A program made the position numbers and the translations under genes. From contig NZ_CALTYA010000002.1 in NCBI RefSeq assembly GCF_943913405.1, forward strand, positions 185,510-249,509: a stretch of DNA of 64,000 nucleotides, given 5' to 3'. The DNA is from an uncultured Flavobacterium sp. (lineage in GTDB: Bacteria; Bacteroidota; Bacteroidia; Flavobacteriales; Flavobacteriaceae). Position 1 is the first letter of the stretch. Every line of letters begins with the position of its first letter. Of this stretch, positions 17,288-25,145 are shown one piece after another. The notes below the pieces were generated by a model. It was given only the letters and a program-made list of their open reading frames with translations, did not search any database and was not told the DNA's origin.

Positions 17288-17449
17288 TTATTCTTCTTTT
17301 GATTTGTTCATTTCGTTCATTTTGGCCACCAAAGCTTTCATTCGCAAGGCTTTTCCTTTTTTTTCTTCTTGGAATTTTGCCTTTTTGCGATTCATTAATT
17401 TGGTATGCAAAGCCTTATTTTTCGTATTTTTTTCGGGTCCTTTTGCCAT
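17288..17449 (-). CDS. Small basic protein, 53 aa
   Basis: An ATG at 17449 opens a 53-codon frame beginning MAKGPEKNTKNKALHTKLMN and rich in Lys (15) with 2 Arg and 6 Glu, so net charge is about +11. It is predicted helical with no membrane segment. The frame ends one base before the TTG start of the acidic DUF4375 gene. Such a size and composition could be a nucleic-acid-binding protein, or a fortuitous frame; the clean ATG and the tight coupling to a real gene favour it being expressed. Confidence 0.6.
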   Translation of the reverse strand: MAKGPEKNTKNKALHTKLMNRKKAKFQEEKKGKALRMKALVAKMNEMNKSKEE

Positions 17450-17561
17450 AACTTTCAATTCTTTAAGTGCAAAGATAAAGGATTATTTAAGAACGGAATA
17501 TCGACGGCGGTTTTCACGCAAGGATCCGAAAGCTTCCAAAAATACGAAAACCTTTCTCAAC

Positions 17562-17639
17562 TAGCCCCGATGTCAGCGACTATTCCTTTTGTTTTTTTCT
17601 TTAAAAAATAAAAGATAGTGCTGAACAGCGGGAATTGCA
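17562..17639 (+). repeat. Long imperfect hairpin element, copy 1
   Basis: The element starts TAGCCCCGATGTCAGCG and ends GCTGAACAGCGGGAATTGC. Nearly the whole length folds on itself: CCCGATGTCAGC pairs with GCTGAACAGCGGG, ACTAT with ATAGT, and CTTTTGTTTTTT with AAAAAATAAAAG, around a 5-base loop. A second member with the same end motifs but a different stem is at 61107-61250. It lies in the 291-bp gap between divergent genes, upstream of metG, and no coding frame crosses it. Confidence 0.65.
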
Positions 17640-17712
17640 ATTCCTGAAAAAGAAAGGACGATTCGCTTCAAATGACAAAGAATATATTTTAGGTATTTCA
17701 GCGACAATAGAT

Positions 17713-17720
17713 TAATTTTG
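17713..17720 (+). promoter_or_regulatory. -7 box of metG promoter
   Basis: TAATTTTG matches TAnnTTTG, 20 bases before the metG ATG. No well-spaced TTG is seen. Confidence 0.5.
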
Positions 17721-17740
17721 CATACTTATTTAAAGAAAAG

Positions 17741-19798
17741 ATGATACAGAATCCGAAAAGATATACGATTACGGCAGCTTTGCCTTATACTAACGGCCCG
17801 ATTCACATTGGGCATTTGGCGGGAGTTTATGTTCCTTCTGATATTTATGCTCGATTTTTGCGTTTGCAGAATCGCGATGTGGCGTTCATTTGCGGCAGCG
17901 ACGAACACGGAGTTGCAATTTCAATGAAGGCGAAAAAAGAAGGAATTACACCTCAAGAAGTAATTGATAAATACGACGGAATCATCAGAAAATCGTTTCA
18001 AGATTTTGGAATTTCTTTTGACAATTACTCTAGAACTTCGGCTAAAATCCACCACGATACCGCTTCTGAGTTTTTCAGAAAATTGTATGACAATGGCGAT
18101 TTTATCGAAGAAACAACGGAACAATTATATGATGCGAAAGCAGATCAATTTTTAGCAGATCGTTTTGTGATTGGAACTTGTCCAAAATGCGGCAATGAAG
18201 AAGCTTATGGCGACCAATGCGAAAGATGTGGTTCGACGTTAAATGCGACGGATTTGATTAACCCAAAATCTACAATCACGGGAGAAACTCCGATTTTGAA
18301 ATCTACGAAACACTGGTTTTTGCCTTTGGATCGCTATGAGGATTTCTTGAGAGAATGGATTTTAGTCGGACATAAAAATGACTGGAAACCGAATGTTTAC
18401 GGTCAGGTGAAATCGTGGATTGACGGCGGTTTGGAACCTCGTGCCGTGACCAGAGATTTGGATTGGGGAATTGACGTTCCGGTTGAAGGTGCGGAAGGAA
18501 AGAAATTATATGTATGGTTCGACGCACCGATTGGCTACATTTCTTCGACTAAAGAATGGGCTTTGAGAGAAGGAAAAGATTGGGAACCGTATTGGAAATC
18601 TCAAGATACAAAGCTGGTTCATTTCATCGGAAAAGACAATATTGTTTTCCACTGCGTAATTTTTCCGGCGATGTTGAAAGCCGAAGGAAGCTATATTTTG
18701 CCAGACAATGTTCCTGCAAACGAGTTCTTGAATTTGGAAGGAAACAAACTTTCGACTTCTAAAAACTGGGCGGTTTGGTTACACGAATATTTAGAAGATT
18801 TTCCAGAAAAGCAGGATGTTTTGCGTTATGCCTTGACATCAAATGCTCCAGAAACGAAGGATAATGATTTTACTTGGAAGGATTTCCAAGCGAGAAATAA
18901 CAATGAATTGGTGGCTATTTTTGGTAATTTCATCAACAGAGTTGTGGTTTTGACCAATAAATATTATGACGGAATTGTTCCGACTCCAAATGAGTTTTCT
19001 GAAGTGGACGAAGCGACTTTGGCTGAATTAAAAGCGTATCCTGCGGTAATTGCAAGTTCTGTGGAACGTTACAGATTCAGAGAAGCTTTGGGAGAATTGA
19101 TGAATGTGGCGCGTTTAGGAAACAAATATTTGGCTGATGAAGAACCTTGGAAAGTAATAAAAGACAATCCGGAAAGAGTGAAAACGCAGCTATATGTTGC
19201 GTTGCAGATTGCTGGTGCTTTGAGTGTTTTGGCGGAACCGTTTTTGCCTTTTACGGCTTCTAAACTTTCTAGAATTTTAAATAATAAAGGAAAATTAAAC
19301 TGGAATAACATTTCTGAAAATTCAGATTTGATTCCGAGTGGACATAAAATCGGTGAGGCAGAATTGCTTTTCGCAAAAATTGAAGACGAAGAAATTCAAA
19401 AACAAATAGACAAATTGGAAGCTACAAAAACAGCCAACAAAGCGGAGAATAAAAAAGCCGAGCCTCAAAAGGACTTGATTCAATATGAAGATTTCGCGAA
19501 AATGGATTTGCGTGTTGGAACTATCTTGGAAGCAGAAAAAATGCCAAAAGCGAATAAACTTTTAGTTTTGAAAGTGGATACCGGAATTGATGTGAGAACA
19601 ATCGTTTCTGGAATCGCAGAAAGCTTTACTCCTGAAGAAATTGTGGGTAGAAAAGTTACGGTTTTGGTAAATCTTGCTCCAAGAGCTTTGCGTGGTGTGG
19701 AAAGTCAAGGCATGATTTTGATGACAACGAATGCGGAAGGAAAATTGGTTTTTGTGAATCCAGATGCTGAAGCTGGAAATGGAGAGACTATAAATTAA
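17741..19798 (+). CDS. metG: Methionyl-tRNA synthetase
   Basis: At 685 residues this is a MetG with appended tRNA-binding domain. Class I signatures: HIGH motif PIHIGHL (about 20-26) and the KMSKS variant KLSTSKN near 335. A four-Cys zinc knuckle (CPKCGNEEAYGDQCERCGS) sits near 146-164. The anticodon-binding helical domain includes TSNAPETKDNDFTWKDF. The C-terminal EMAPII/Trbp111-like OB domain begins near 583 (DFAKMDLRVGTILEAE). It charges initiator and elongator tRNA-Met. Confidence 0.97.
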   Translation: MIQNPKRYTITAALPYTNGPIHIGHLAGVYVPSDIYARFLRLQNRDVAFICGSDEHGVAISMKAKKEGITPQEVIDKYDGIIRKSFQDFGISFDNYSRTSAKIHHDTASEFFRKLYDNGDFIEETTEQLYDAKADQFLADRFVIGTCPKCGNEEAYGDQCERCGSTLNATDLINPKSTITGETPILKSTKHWFLPLDRYEDFLREWILVGHKNDWKPNVYGQVKSWIDGGLEPRAVTRDLDWGIDVPVEGAEGKKLYVWFDAPIGYISSTKEWALREGKDWEPYWKSQDTKLVHFIGKDNIVFHCVIFPAMLKAEGSYILPDNVPANEFLNLEGNKLSTSKNWAVWLHEYLEDFPEKQDVLRYALTSNAPETKDNDFTWKDFQARNNNELVAIFGNFINRVVVLTNKYYDGIVPTPNEFSEVDEATLAELKAYPAVIASSVERYRFREALGELMNVARLGNKYLADEEPWKVIKDNPERVKTQLYVALQIAGALSVLAEPFLPFTASKLSRILNNKGKLNWNNISENSDLIPSGHKIGEAELLFAKIEDEEIQKQIDKLEATKTANKAENKKAEPQKDLIQYEDFAKMDLRVGTILEAEKMPKANKLLVLKVDTGIDVRTIVSGIAESFTPEEIVGRKVTVLVNLAPRALRGVESQGMILMTTNAEGKLVFVNPDAEAGNGETIN

Positions 19799-19814
19799 TA
19801 ATTAAGATATCTAA

Positions 19815-21254
19815 ATGCAAAATCGCTATATTCTATTTTTAAGCCTATTTAGTTTCGTTTTCTGTTTTTCTCAAGAAAAAATTTCAAGTTTTTCTCCTAA
19901 AGATCAAGGAAAAAAAGATGTTTTTACGGTTGTAAATGAATCTGCTAAAAAAACCACATTGTTTTTTATTGATAAAAAATCATTAAAAGCTTCTCAGTTC
20001 GATGAAAATTTAAAATTAAAAGACACTTTAAGCATCACATTTTCTAAAAAAGATGTAGACGATATTATAGGATATAGCCGTTCAGAAAATCAGTATTTCA
20101 TTTATTGGAATGGTTCAAACTCTAACGAAATTGTTGCACAATGCTTTGATTTCCAAACAAAAAAAACAACTTCTCTTCCTATTCTTTTTGATATTGGAAA
20201 AGAAAAAATAATCAATAAAATTACTGTTAACGACGTCTTTTACATCATAACGATTTTAAAAGACAGCAGCATTTTGAACTTTTATAGTTTTATTGATGGA
20301 AAACAAGAAAAAAAAGTTGTCGATTGCTCAGAAATGAAATTCTTGAGCAATAGCAACAAAATGGTCTCATTTTGGGAATTGTACAAAGAAAAAAGCATGT
20401 TAGTCTATCATGATGTAATCAAAAACATTTCAGATGAAACCCCCGCTTCTCTTGTCTTAAGTACCAACAAAAAAAAGGAATACATTAATGGTAACAAAGT
20501 GAGTTTTACATTTGACGTTAACGAGAAGTTTACACAGATGCTGACTGTTGATTTATCGAATTTCAAAGCTTCGCAAAAAGCTTACTCAAAGCCGATTATT
20601 AAAGTGGGTGACTACGATTACGATATAATTGGGTCTAATTCATTTTTAGTCAACAATGTATTAATACAGATCAAGAGCAGTCCGAAAGTGCTCCATCTTT
20701 CAGTAAAAGATTTAGACGGAAATGAAATAAAAAACATTACGCTCAATGAAGGCATGCCAGTTGACTTCAAAAATTCAGAAATTATACAAGAAAACGGAAG
20801 TATAAAAGACAGCAGAATTTTAGACAAATCAAATCAGTTAATCCGAAAAACTAATAATTTAAATGCATCTATATCTGGATATTATGACGACGACAAATAC
20901 CATTTAGTAATTGGAGGCGTTTCTAATCCACAACAAAATTCAGTTATTCTAGGAGGTATTATCGGTGGTTTCACGGGTGCACTGATCGCCAGTGCAATTT
21001 CGTCTACTTATTCTGTAGACAATTTGAATTCCTACAGTAATAAAAAAGTGGTTTATATTTATTCCATTTTTGATAAAGATTTTAATCACATTGAAGGCGA
21101 TTCTCAGAAATCAGCATTTGACAAATTAAGATTGTTTGTTGAAGAAAATGCTAATTTTACGAATCAAACAATTTTTAAATTTGATTCAAAATTGTTTTTT
21201 GGCGGTTTTGATAAAAACAGAAAAGAATATTCGTTTTATAAATTTGAAGAATAA
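19815..21254 (+). CDS. Secreted protein of unknown function (paralogue of the 22740-24149 product)
   Basis: 479 residues with a signal peptide (LFSFVFCFSQEK). The body is rich in short strands and aspartates, consistent with a beta-propeller-like periplasmic protein, but no known domain is recognised. A glycine-rich hydrophobic hairpin (GGIIGGFTGALIASAIS) near residue 380 is notable. The C-terminus (FKFDSKLFFGGFDKNRKEYS) closely parallels that of the gene at 22740. It starts 16 bp after metG and overlaps the HAD gene by one base (TAATG), so it is in an operon. Confidence 0.7.
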   Translation: MQNRYILFLSLFSFVFCFSQEKISSFSPKDQGKKDVFTVVNESAKKTTLFFIDKKSLKASQFDENLKLKDTLSITFSKKDVDDIIGYSRSENQYFIYWNGSNSNEIVAQCFDFQTKKTTSLPILFDIGKEKIINKITVNDVFYIITILKDSSILNFYSFIDGKQEKKVVDCSEMKFLSNSNKMVSFWELYKEKSMLVYHDVIKNISDETPASLVLSTNKKKEYINGNKVSFTFDVNEKFTQMLTVDLSNFKASQKAYSKPIIKVGDYDYDIIGSNSFLVNNVLIQIKSSPKVLHLSVKDLDGNEIKNITLNEGMPVDFKNSEIIQENGSIKDSRILDKSNQLIRKTNNLNASISGYYDDDKYHLVIGGVSNPQQNSVILGGIIGGFTGALIASAISSTYSVDNLNSYSNKKVVYIYSIFDKDFNHIEGDSQKSAFDKLRLFVEENANFTNQTIFKFDSKLFFGGFDKNRKEYSFYKFEE

Positions 21255-21940
21255 TGAACATAAAAGTAATCGCTTTCGACGCTGACGACACCTTATTTGT
21301 GAACGAGCCTTATTTTCAGGAAACAGAAGAAAAATTCTGTGGCTTGATGAATGATTATCTTTCCAAACAAGGAATTTCTCAGGAACTTTTTAAAGTGGAA
21401 ATTGATAATTTACCTCTTTACGGTTACGGAATTAAAGGTTATATTCTGTCGATGATTGAAGCGGCGATGAAAATTTCGAATAAAACCATCAGCATTCAAG
21501 TTGTAGATAAAATCTTGGAATACGGAAAGGAATTGCTTCAAAGACCAATCGAATTATTAGACGGAGTTGAAGAAACGTTGCAAGCTTTACACGGAAAATA
21601 CAAATTGGTCGTAGCTACAAAAGGCGATTTATTAGACCAAAGAAGAAAATTGCATAATTCAGGTTTGGGTCATTATTTTCACCATATTGAAGTGATGTCC
21701 GACAAGCAGGAAAAAGATTACCGCGATCTATTAGGCCGTTTGGAAATCCAGCCGGAAGAATTTTTCATGATTGGAAATTCTTTAAAATCAGACATTTTGC
21801 CAGTTTTGGGAATTGGCGGTCACGCAGTCCACATTCCGTTTCACACGACTTGGGCGCATGAAAAAATTGATCATGAAGTGAAGCACAACAACTTTAGAGC
21901 TGTTGAAAAAATTACTGAAGTTTTGCCTTTTTTACTATAA
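21254..21940 (+). CDS. HAD-superfamily hydrolase (YjjG-like)
   Basis: 228 residues with the HAD motifs: I, FDADDTLF (nucleophile Asp and acid/base Asp at about 8-12); II, VVATKGD; III, Lys in DKQEKDY; IV, MIGNSLKSDILP. The helical cap and length fit the phosphoglycolate phosphatase/YjjG-type group that hydrolyses small phosphorylated metabolites such as nucleotides. The start ATG overlaps the stop of the preceding gene. The exact substrate is unknown. Confidence 0.85.
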   Translation: MNIKVIAFDADDTLFVNEPYFQETEEKFCGLMNDYLSKQGISQELFKVEIDNLPLYGYGIKGYILSMIEAAMKISNKTISIQVVDKILEYGKELLQRPIELLDGVEETLQALHGKYKLVVATKGDLLDQRRKLHNSGLGHYFHHIEVMSDKQEKDYRDLLGRLEIQPEEFFMIGNSLKSDILPVLGIGGHAVHIPFHTTWAHEKIDHEVKHNNFRAVEKITEVLPFLL

Positions 21941-21945
21941 ATAAA

Positions 21946-22060
21946 TTACCGCAGATTCGCAGATTTTTCTGGATTTTGCAAAGAAAAAAACTCGTGAATT
22001 CGTGTAAAAATCTGCGACCCGAGACCGAAGGGCGAACAGACGAAGTAATCTGCAATCCTT
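21946..22060. repeat. Intergenic dispersed-repeat patchwork (GCAGATT type)
   Basis: The 125-bp gap between the HAD and CAT genes begins with TTACCGCAGATTCGCAGATT(TTT), identical over 23 bases to 51488-51510. It continues with CTCGTGAATTCGTG and an AAAAATCTGCG that can pair back to CGCAGATTTTT (21958-21968), so it can form a hairpin. The following CCGAGACCGAAGGGCG stretch is more GC-rich than its neighbours. Confidence 0.55.
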
Positions 22061-22065
22061 AAAAA

Positions 22066-22695
22066 ATGAAAACAAAATTAGATTTAAATAAATGGCCACG
22101 AAAAGAACACTTTGAATTTTTCAGTAAATTCGAAGAGCCTTTTTTTGGAATTGTATCCCACATCGATTGCACAAAAGCCTATGAAACTTCGAAGAAAAAC
22201 GGAGTTTCATTTTTTTTATATTACCTTCACAAAACGCTTTCGGCTGTAAATGCCGTGGAGAATTTTCGTTATCGAATTGACAATGGCGAAATTTATATTT
22301 TTGACAGAATTGACGCTTCCGCAACATTGACGCGCGATGACAATACTTTCGGATTTTCACTGATTCCTTTTTCGCCTGATTTCGAAACATTCCAAAAAAG
22401 TGCTCTGGAAGAAATTGAAAGAGTCAGAAATACGCCCGGACTTTTTACAAGAAATTTTGAAGTCGATAATTTGATACATTTTTCAGCGATTCCGTGGGTA
22501 GATTTTACTTCGCTTTCGCACGCCAGAAGCTTTACTTTTCCTGATAGCTGTCCGAAGATTTCTATTGGAAAAATGACTGTTTCTGAGACTGGAAAACGCT
22601 CGATGGCAGTTTCTGTCCACGTTCATCACGGATTGATGGATGGCTTTCATGTTGGCGAATTTTTCACTAAATTTCAAGAGTTTATGGATTCTTAA
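22066..22695 (+). CDS. CAT-fold acetyltransferase (chloramphenicol acetyltransferase family)
   Basis: 209 residues, the usual CAT subunit length. The catalytic motif HVHHGLMDGFHVGEFF is at about 185-200; its second His of HHxxxDG is the general base. The N-terminal FFSKFEEPFFGIVSHIDCT and the PWVDFTSLSHA segment are typical of type A CAT trimers. The family transfers acetyl from acetyl-CoA to chloramphenicol or another hydroxyl acceptor; chromosomal Bacteroidota members are often of untested specificity, so resistance should not be assumed. Neighbours give no clue. Confidence 0.85.
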   Translation: MKTKLDLNKWPRKEHFEFFSKFEEPFFGIVSHIDCTKAYETSKKNGVSFFLYYLHKTLSAVNAVENFRYRIDNGEIYIFDRIDASATLTRDDNTFGFSLIPFSPDFETFQKSALEEIERVRNTPGLFTRNFEVDNLIHFSAIPWVDFTSLSHARSFTFPDSCPKISIGKMTVSETGKRSMAVSVHVHHGLMDGFHVGEFFTKFQEFMDS

Positions 22696-22739
22696 ACTTG
22701 CGGTATTATTTTTGAACAAGAAAATAAAAAATGTAGGCT

Positions 22740-24149
22740 ATGAAAAAATTATTATTTGCGCTTTTTGTTTTTGCTTCTTTTACAGCTTCTTTTGGCCAGA
22801 CTTTATTGGCTTCCCATCCTTTGGAACTAAAAAAATCTAAGAGCAATCATCAGATTTTGAATGCCGTAAATTCTAAAAACCAAATTTTTATTTTTGCCAC
22901 CGACAAGGAAAAAGTAAAAATTTTAAAATACAGTCCGTTTTTATTTTTTTCGGACAGCCTTACGATAAATCGACCTTACAAAGACTATGAATTCATGGCT
23001 GGATATGGCTTTGAAGATGATGGAAATCCTTGTTTATATTGGGCTTCCGAAGATTTGAAAAAGATGCAGTCGGTTTGTTTTAATTTTGAAACTAAAATCA
23101 ATAAAGTAGATAATTTTCAATTTGATTTTAAAGACGAATCCATCTTAAATACTTTCAGCGAGAATAATTCTTTCTATATTTTGACTTTGCCGAAGAAGGA
23201 AGACAAGCTTAAATTTTATGTATTGAACAAAGGCGAAATGGATGAAAAAGTTCTAGATTTTTCTTCTTATAATTTTACAGATTCACAAGGAAAACCAAAG
23301 ACTTTCAACGAATTGATTACTGAAGAAGGCCTTGAAACGATTGATACAAAAACATTGAATCCTTTGTTCAAATGTGTCGGAAAATCAAAAATGTATTTCT
23401 CAGAAAACCGAATGATTCTAACTTTTGATTCTAATACCAAAACGCAGATTTTAGAAATCAACCTTAACAATTTCAGCATTTCCGAAAAAAATATTCCACA
23501 GCAAACGATGGCAAAAAATATTGGAAAATCAAATTCTTATTATTTTCAAGACAAATTATATATGCTGAAAACCAATGAAGAAGAATTGTCAATCGCTGCC
23601 GTCGATTTGAAATCTCAGGAAGTAATCAAAAAATATTATGCCGACACAAAAGACACCATTTCTTTTAGAAATTCACCGCTTTTCAGCCAAACTGGAGATC
23701 AGCAAGGACGTGCTTTAAAAAACACTAAAAAATTTCTGCAACGCTTGAATGCTTCAGATGTTGGGCTTTCAGTTTATAAAACTCCGAATTCAATAATGGT
23801 AACCGCTGGAGGTGTAAGAAACGTGAGTTCTGCCGGAAACATGATCATCGGAATTACCGCTGGAGTTGCCATGGTTGCCACCGGAAGCGGCGGTGATGTA
23901 GGCAGTCTTTTTAACGCCGGAGATTTGCAATCTACTTATTTCGAAGCTTTATTTGATGACCAATTTGAGCACCAAAACACACCTCAACAAGAATTGGCTG
24001 TAGATTATATTTCAAAGTTTTTAAGTGAAAATGATGTGGATTTGCAATCTGTTTTTGCTTTTAAGGGCTATTATATTTTAGGTTATTATGATTCTAAAAA
24101 GAAGGAATATGTAATGCGAAAATTTGAAGATGTTTCGGAATTTAATTAA
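22740..24149 (+). CDS. Secreted protein of unknown function (paralogue of the 19815-21254 product)
   Basis: 469 residues with a signal peptide (LFALFVFASFTASFGQ). It shares with the protein at 19815 the overall length, strand-rich body, a glycine/alanine-rich hydrophobic patch (NMIIGITAGVAMVATGSGG) at the same relative position, and a matching end (FKGYYILGYYDSKKKEY). The two look like diverged duplicates separated by the HAD and CAT genes. No domain is recognised; a periplasmic location is inferred. Confidence 0.7.
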   Translation: MKKLLFALFVFASFTASFGQTLLASHPLELKKSKSNHQILNAVNSKNQIFIFATDKEKVKILKYSPFLFFSDSLTINRPYKDYEFMAGYGFEDDGNPCLYWASEDLKKMQSVCFNFETKINKVDNFQFDFKDESILNTFSENNSFYILTLPKKEDKLKFYVLNKGEMDEKVLDFSSYNFTDSQGKPKTFNELITEEGLETIDTKTLNPLFKCVGKSKMYFSENRMILTFDSNTKTQILEINLNNFSISEKNIPQQTMAKNIGKSNSYYFQDKLYMLKTNEEELSIAAVDLKSQEVIKKYYADTKDTISFRNSPLFSQTGDQQGRALKNTKKFLQRLNASDVGLSVYKTPNSIMVTAGGVRNVSSAGNMIIGITAGVAMVATGSGGDVGSLFNAGDLQSTYFEALFDDQFEHQNTPQQELAVDYISKFLSENDVDLQSVFAFKGYYILGYYDSKKKEYVMRKFEDVSEFN

Positions 24150-24176
24150 AATCCATCCGCCGAAACGGATGGATTT
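24149..24176. terminator. Hairpin terminator between convergent genes
   Basis: An 11-bp perfect stem AAATCCATCCG / CGGATGGATTT with a 6-base loop. The T-run is short on both strands, so it may be a modest terminator. Confidence 0.65.
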
Positions 24177-24183
24177 AAGCACA

Positions 24184-24633
24184 TTAATTTCTATTGGCAT
24201 TTATAATCATAAGTATTTCTTCTCCGTGATTTTCAATTTTTAAATCTCCAAAACCTTTTATTTTCTTCAATTCAGAAATCGTCTTCGGACTAGAAATAAC
24301 AGCATTTAGCAACTCCGAATTATGGCAAATCATAAAACTCGCAATATTCCAATCTTGTGCTTTTTTTGCCCGCCAAGTTTTCAATTCTTGATAAATTTCT
24401 AACTGTTTCGGTTCTAGATCTTGTTCATGAATATCAGCAGATTTTCTTTCTGGCTTACTTTGTATTTTCTTCTCTTCATAATGAACCAAAACCGACCAAT
24501 AATTGGTTTCTCCTTCTACAAAATGCGTATCTGACTTGACAAATTCAATGCTTTCCAAAAAATCATTTAGCTCCTTTTGATCTGAAATAAATTTCTCAGA
24601 AATTAATCTTATGGCGAAAACGCGGACTTTCAT
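24184..24633 (-). CDS. HRDC-domain protein
   Basis: The start is set at ATG 24633 (MKVRVFAIRLISE), one base after the ssb stop, giving 149 residues; an upstream extension would overlap ssb. The C-terminal ~70 residues (LKTWRAKKAQDWNIASFMIC, LLNAVISSPKTISELKKIKG, FGDLKIENHGEEIL) form an HRDC domain as found at the end of RecQ and RNase D, a nucleic-acid-binding module. The N-terminal half is unrecognised. Coupling to ssb suggests a DNA-metabolism role, which is inference. Confidence 0.78.
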   Translation of the reverse strand: MKVRVFAIRLISEKFISDQKELNDFLESIEFVKSDTHFVEGETNYWSVLVHYEEKKIQSKPERKSADIHEQDLEPKQLEIYQELKTWRAKKAQDWNIASFMICHNSELLNAVISSPKTISELKKIKGFGDLKIENHGEEILMIINANRN

Positions 24634-24634
24634 A

Positions 24635-24970
24635 TTATTTGCTTCCAAGCAATAAAACCTCATTCACAACCACTTCGGTTACATATCTTTTTTCACCGTT
24701 TTTATCGTCATAACTGCGATGCGTGAGTTTTCCTTCCACAGCAAATTGATTTCCTTTTACCACATATTTCTCTATAATTTCAGCCGTTTTTCCCCAAGCT
24801 ACAAGATTGTGCCATTGCGTTTCCGTGACTTTTTCGCCCTTGTCATTCATATAACTTTCACTTGTGGCGATAGAAATTGTCGCTAATTTTCGTCCTCCTT
24901 CAAAGGTTTTTATTTCTGGATCTTTTCCAGCGTTTCCAATTAATTGTACTTTATTTCTTAATGCATTCAT
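24635..24970 (-). CDS. ssb: Single-stranded DNA-binding protein
   Basis: 111 residues covering the OB fold: MNALRNKVQLIGNAGKDPEI, WHNLVAWGKTAEIIEKYVVK and GNQFAVEGKLTHRSYDD. It lacks the long flexible linker and acidic C-terminal tip that recruit partner proteins in the main SSB, so it resembles the short paralogous SSBs common in Bacteroidota rather than the housekeeping copy. It is the first gene of a two-gene unit with the HRDC protein. Confidence 0.9.
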   Translation of the reverse strand: MNALRNKVQLIGNAGKDPEIKTFEGGRKLATISIATSESYMNDKGEKVTETQWHNLVAWGKTAEIIEKYVVKGNQFAVEGKLTHRSYDDKNGEKRYVTEVVVNEVLLLGSK

Positions 24971-25087
24971 GGCTTCTAAATTTAAAATGTTAGTGATTGT
25001 TTATTGTACTTGAAATCAACATTGCAAAGATGCGGCGACTGTAAAAATTTAGTCGGTTATCAACCATTTACTTTCGGTTGTAATTGC

Positions 25088-25103
25088 TTGTAAGCGTTTG
25101 CAA
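25088..25103. promoter_or_regulatory. LacI/GalR-type operator-like palindrome
   Basis: TTGTAAGCGTTTGCAA is a 16-bp imperfect palindrome centred on CG (TTGyAArCGyTTrCAA), the shape of LacI/GalR operators. It lies 43 bases before the GNAT-nitrilase ATG and in the divergent promoter region with ssb. No LacI-family gene is in the window. Confidence 0.35.
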
Positions 25104-25145
25104 ACGGAAAATATATTGCGTAACTTCCGGAGAAAAGAACCTTTT

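Noticed and set aside
22066..22695. Acquired antibiotic-resistance island around the CAT gene
   Set aside because: No transposase, integrase or composition shift in the gene itself; a native chromosomal CAT-fold enzyme is more likely.
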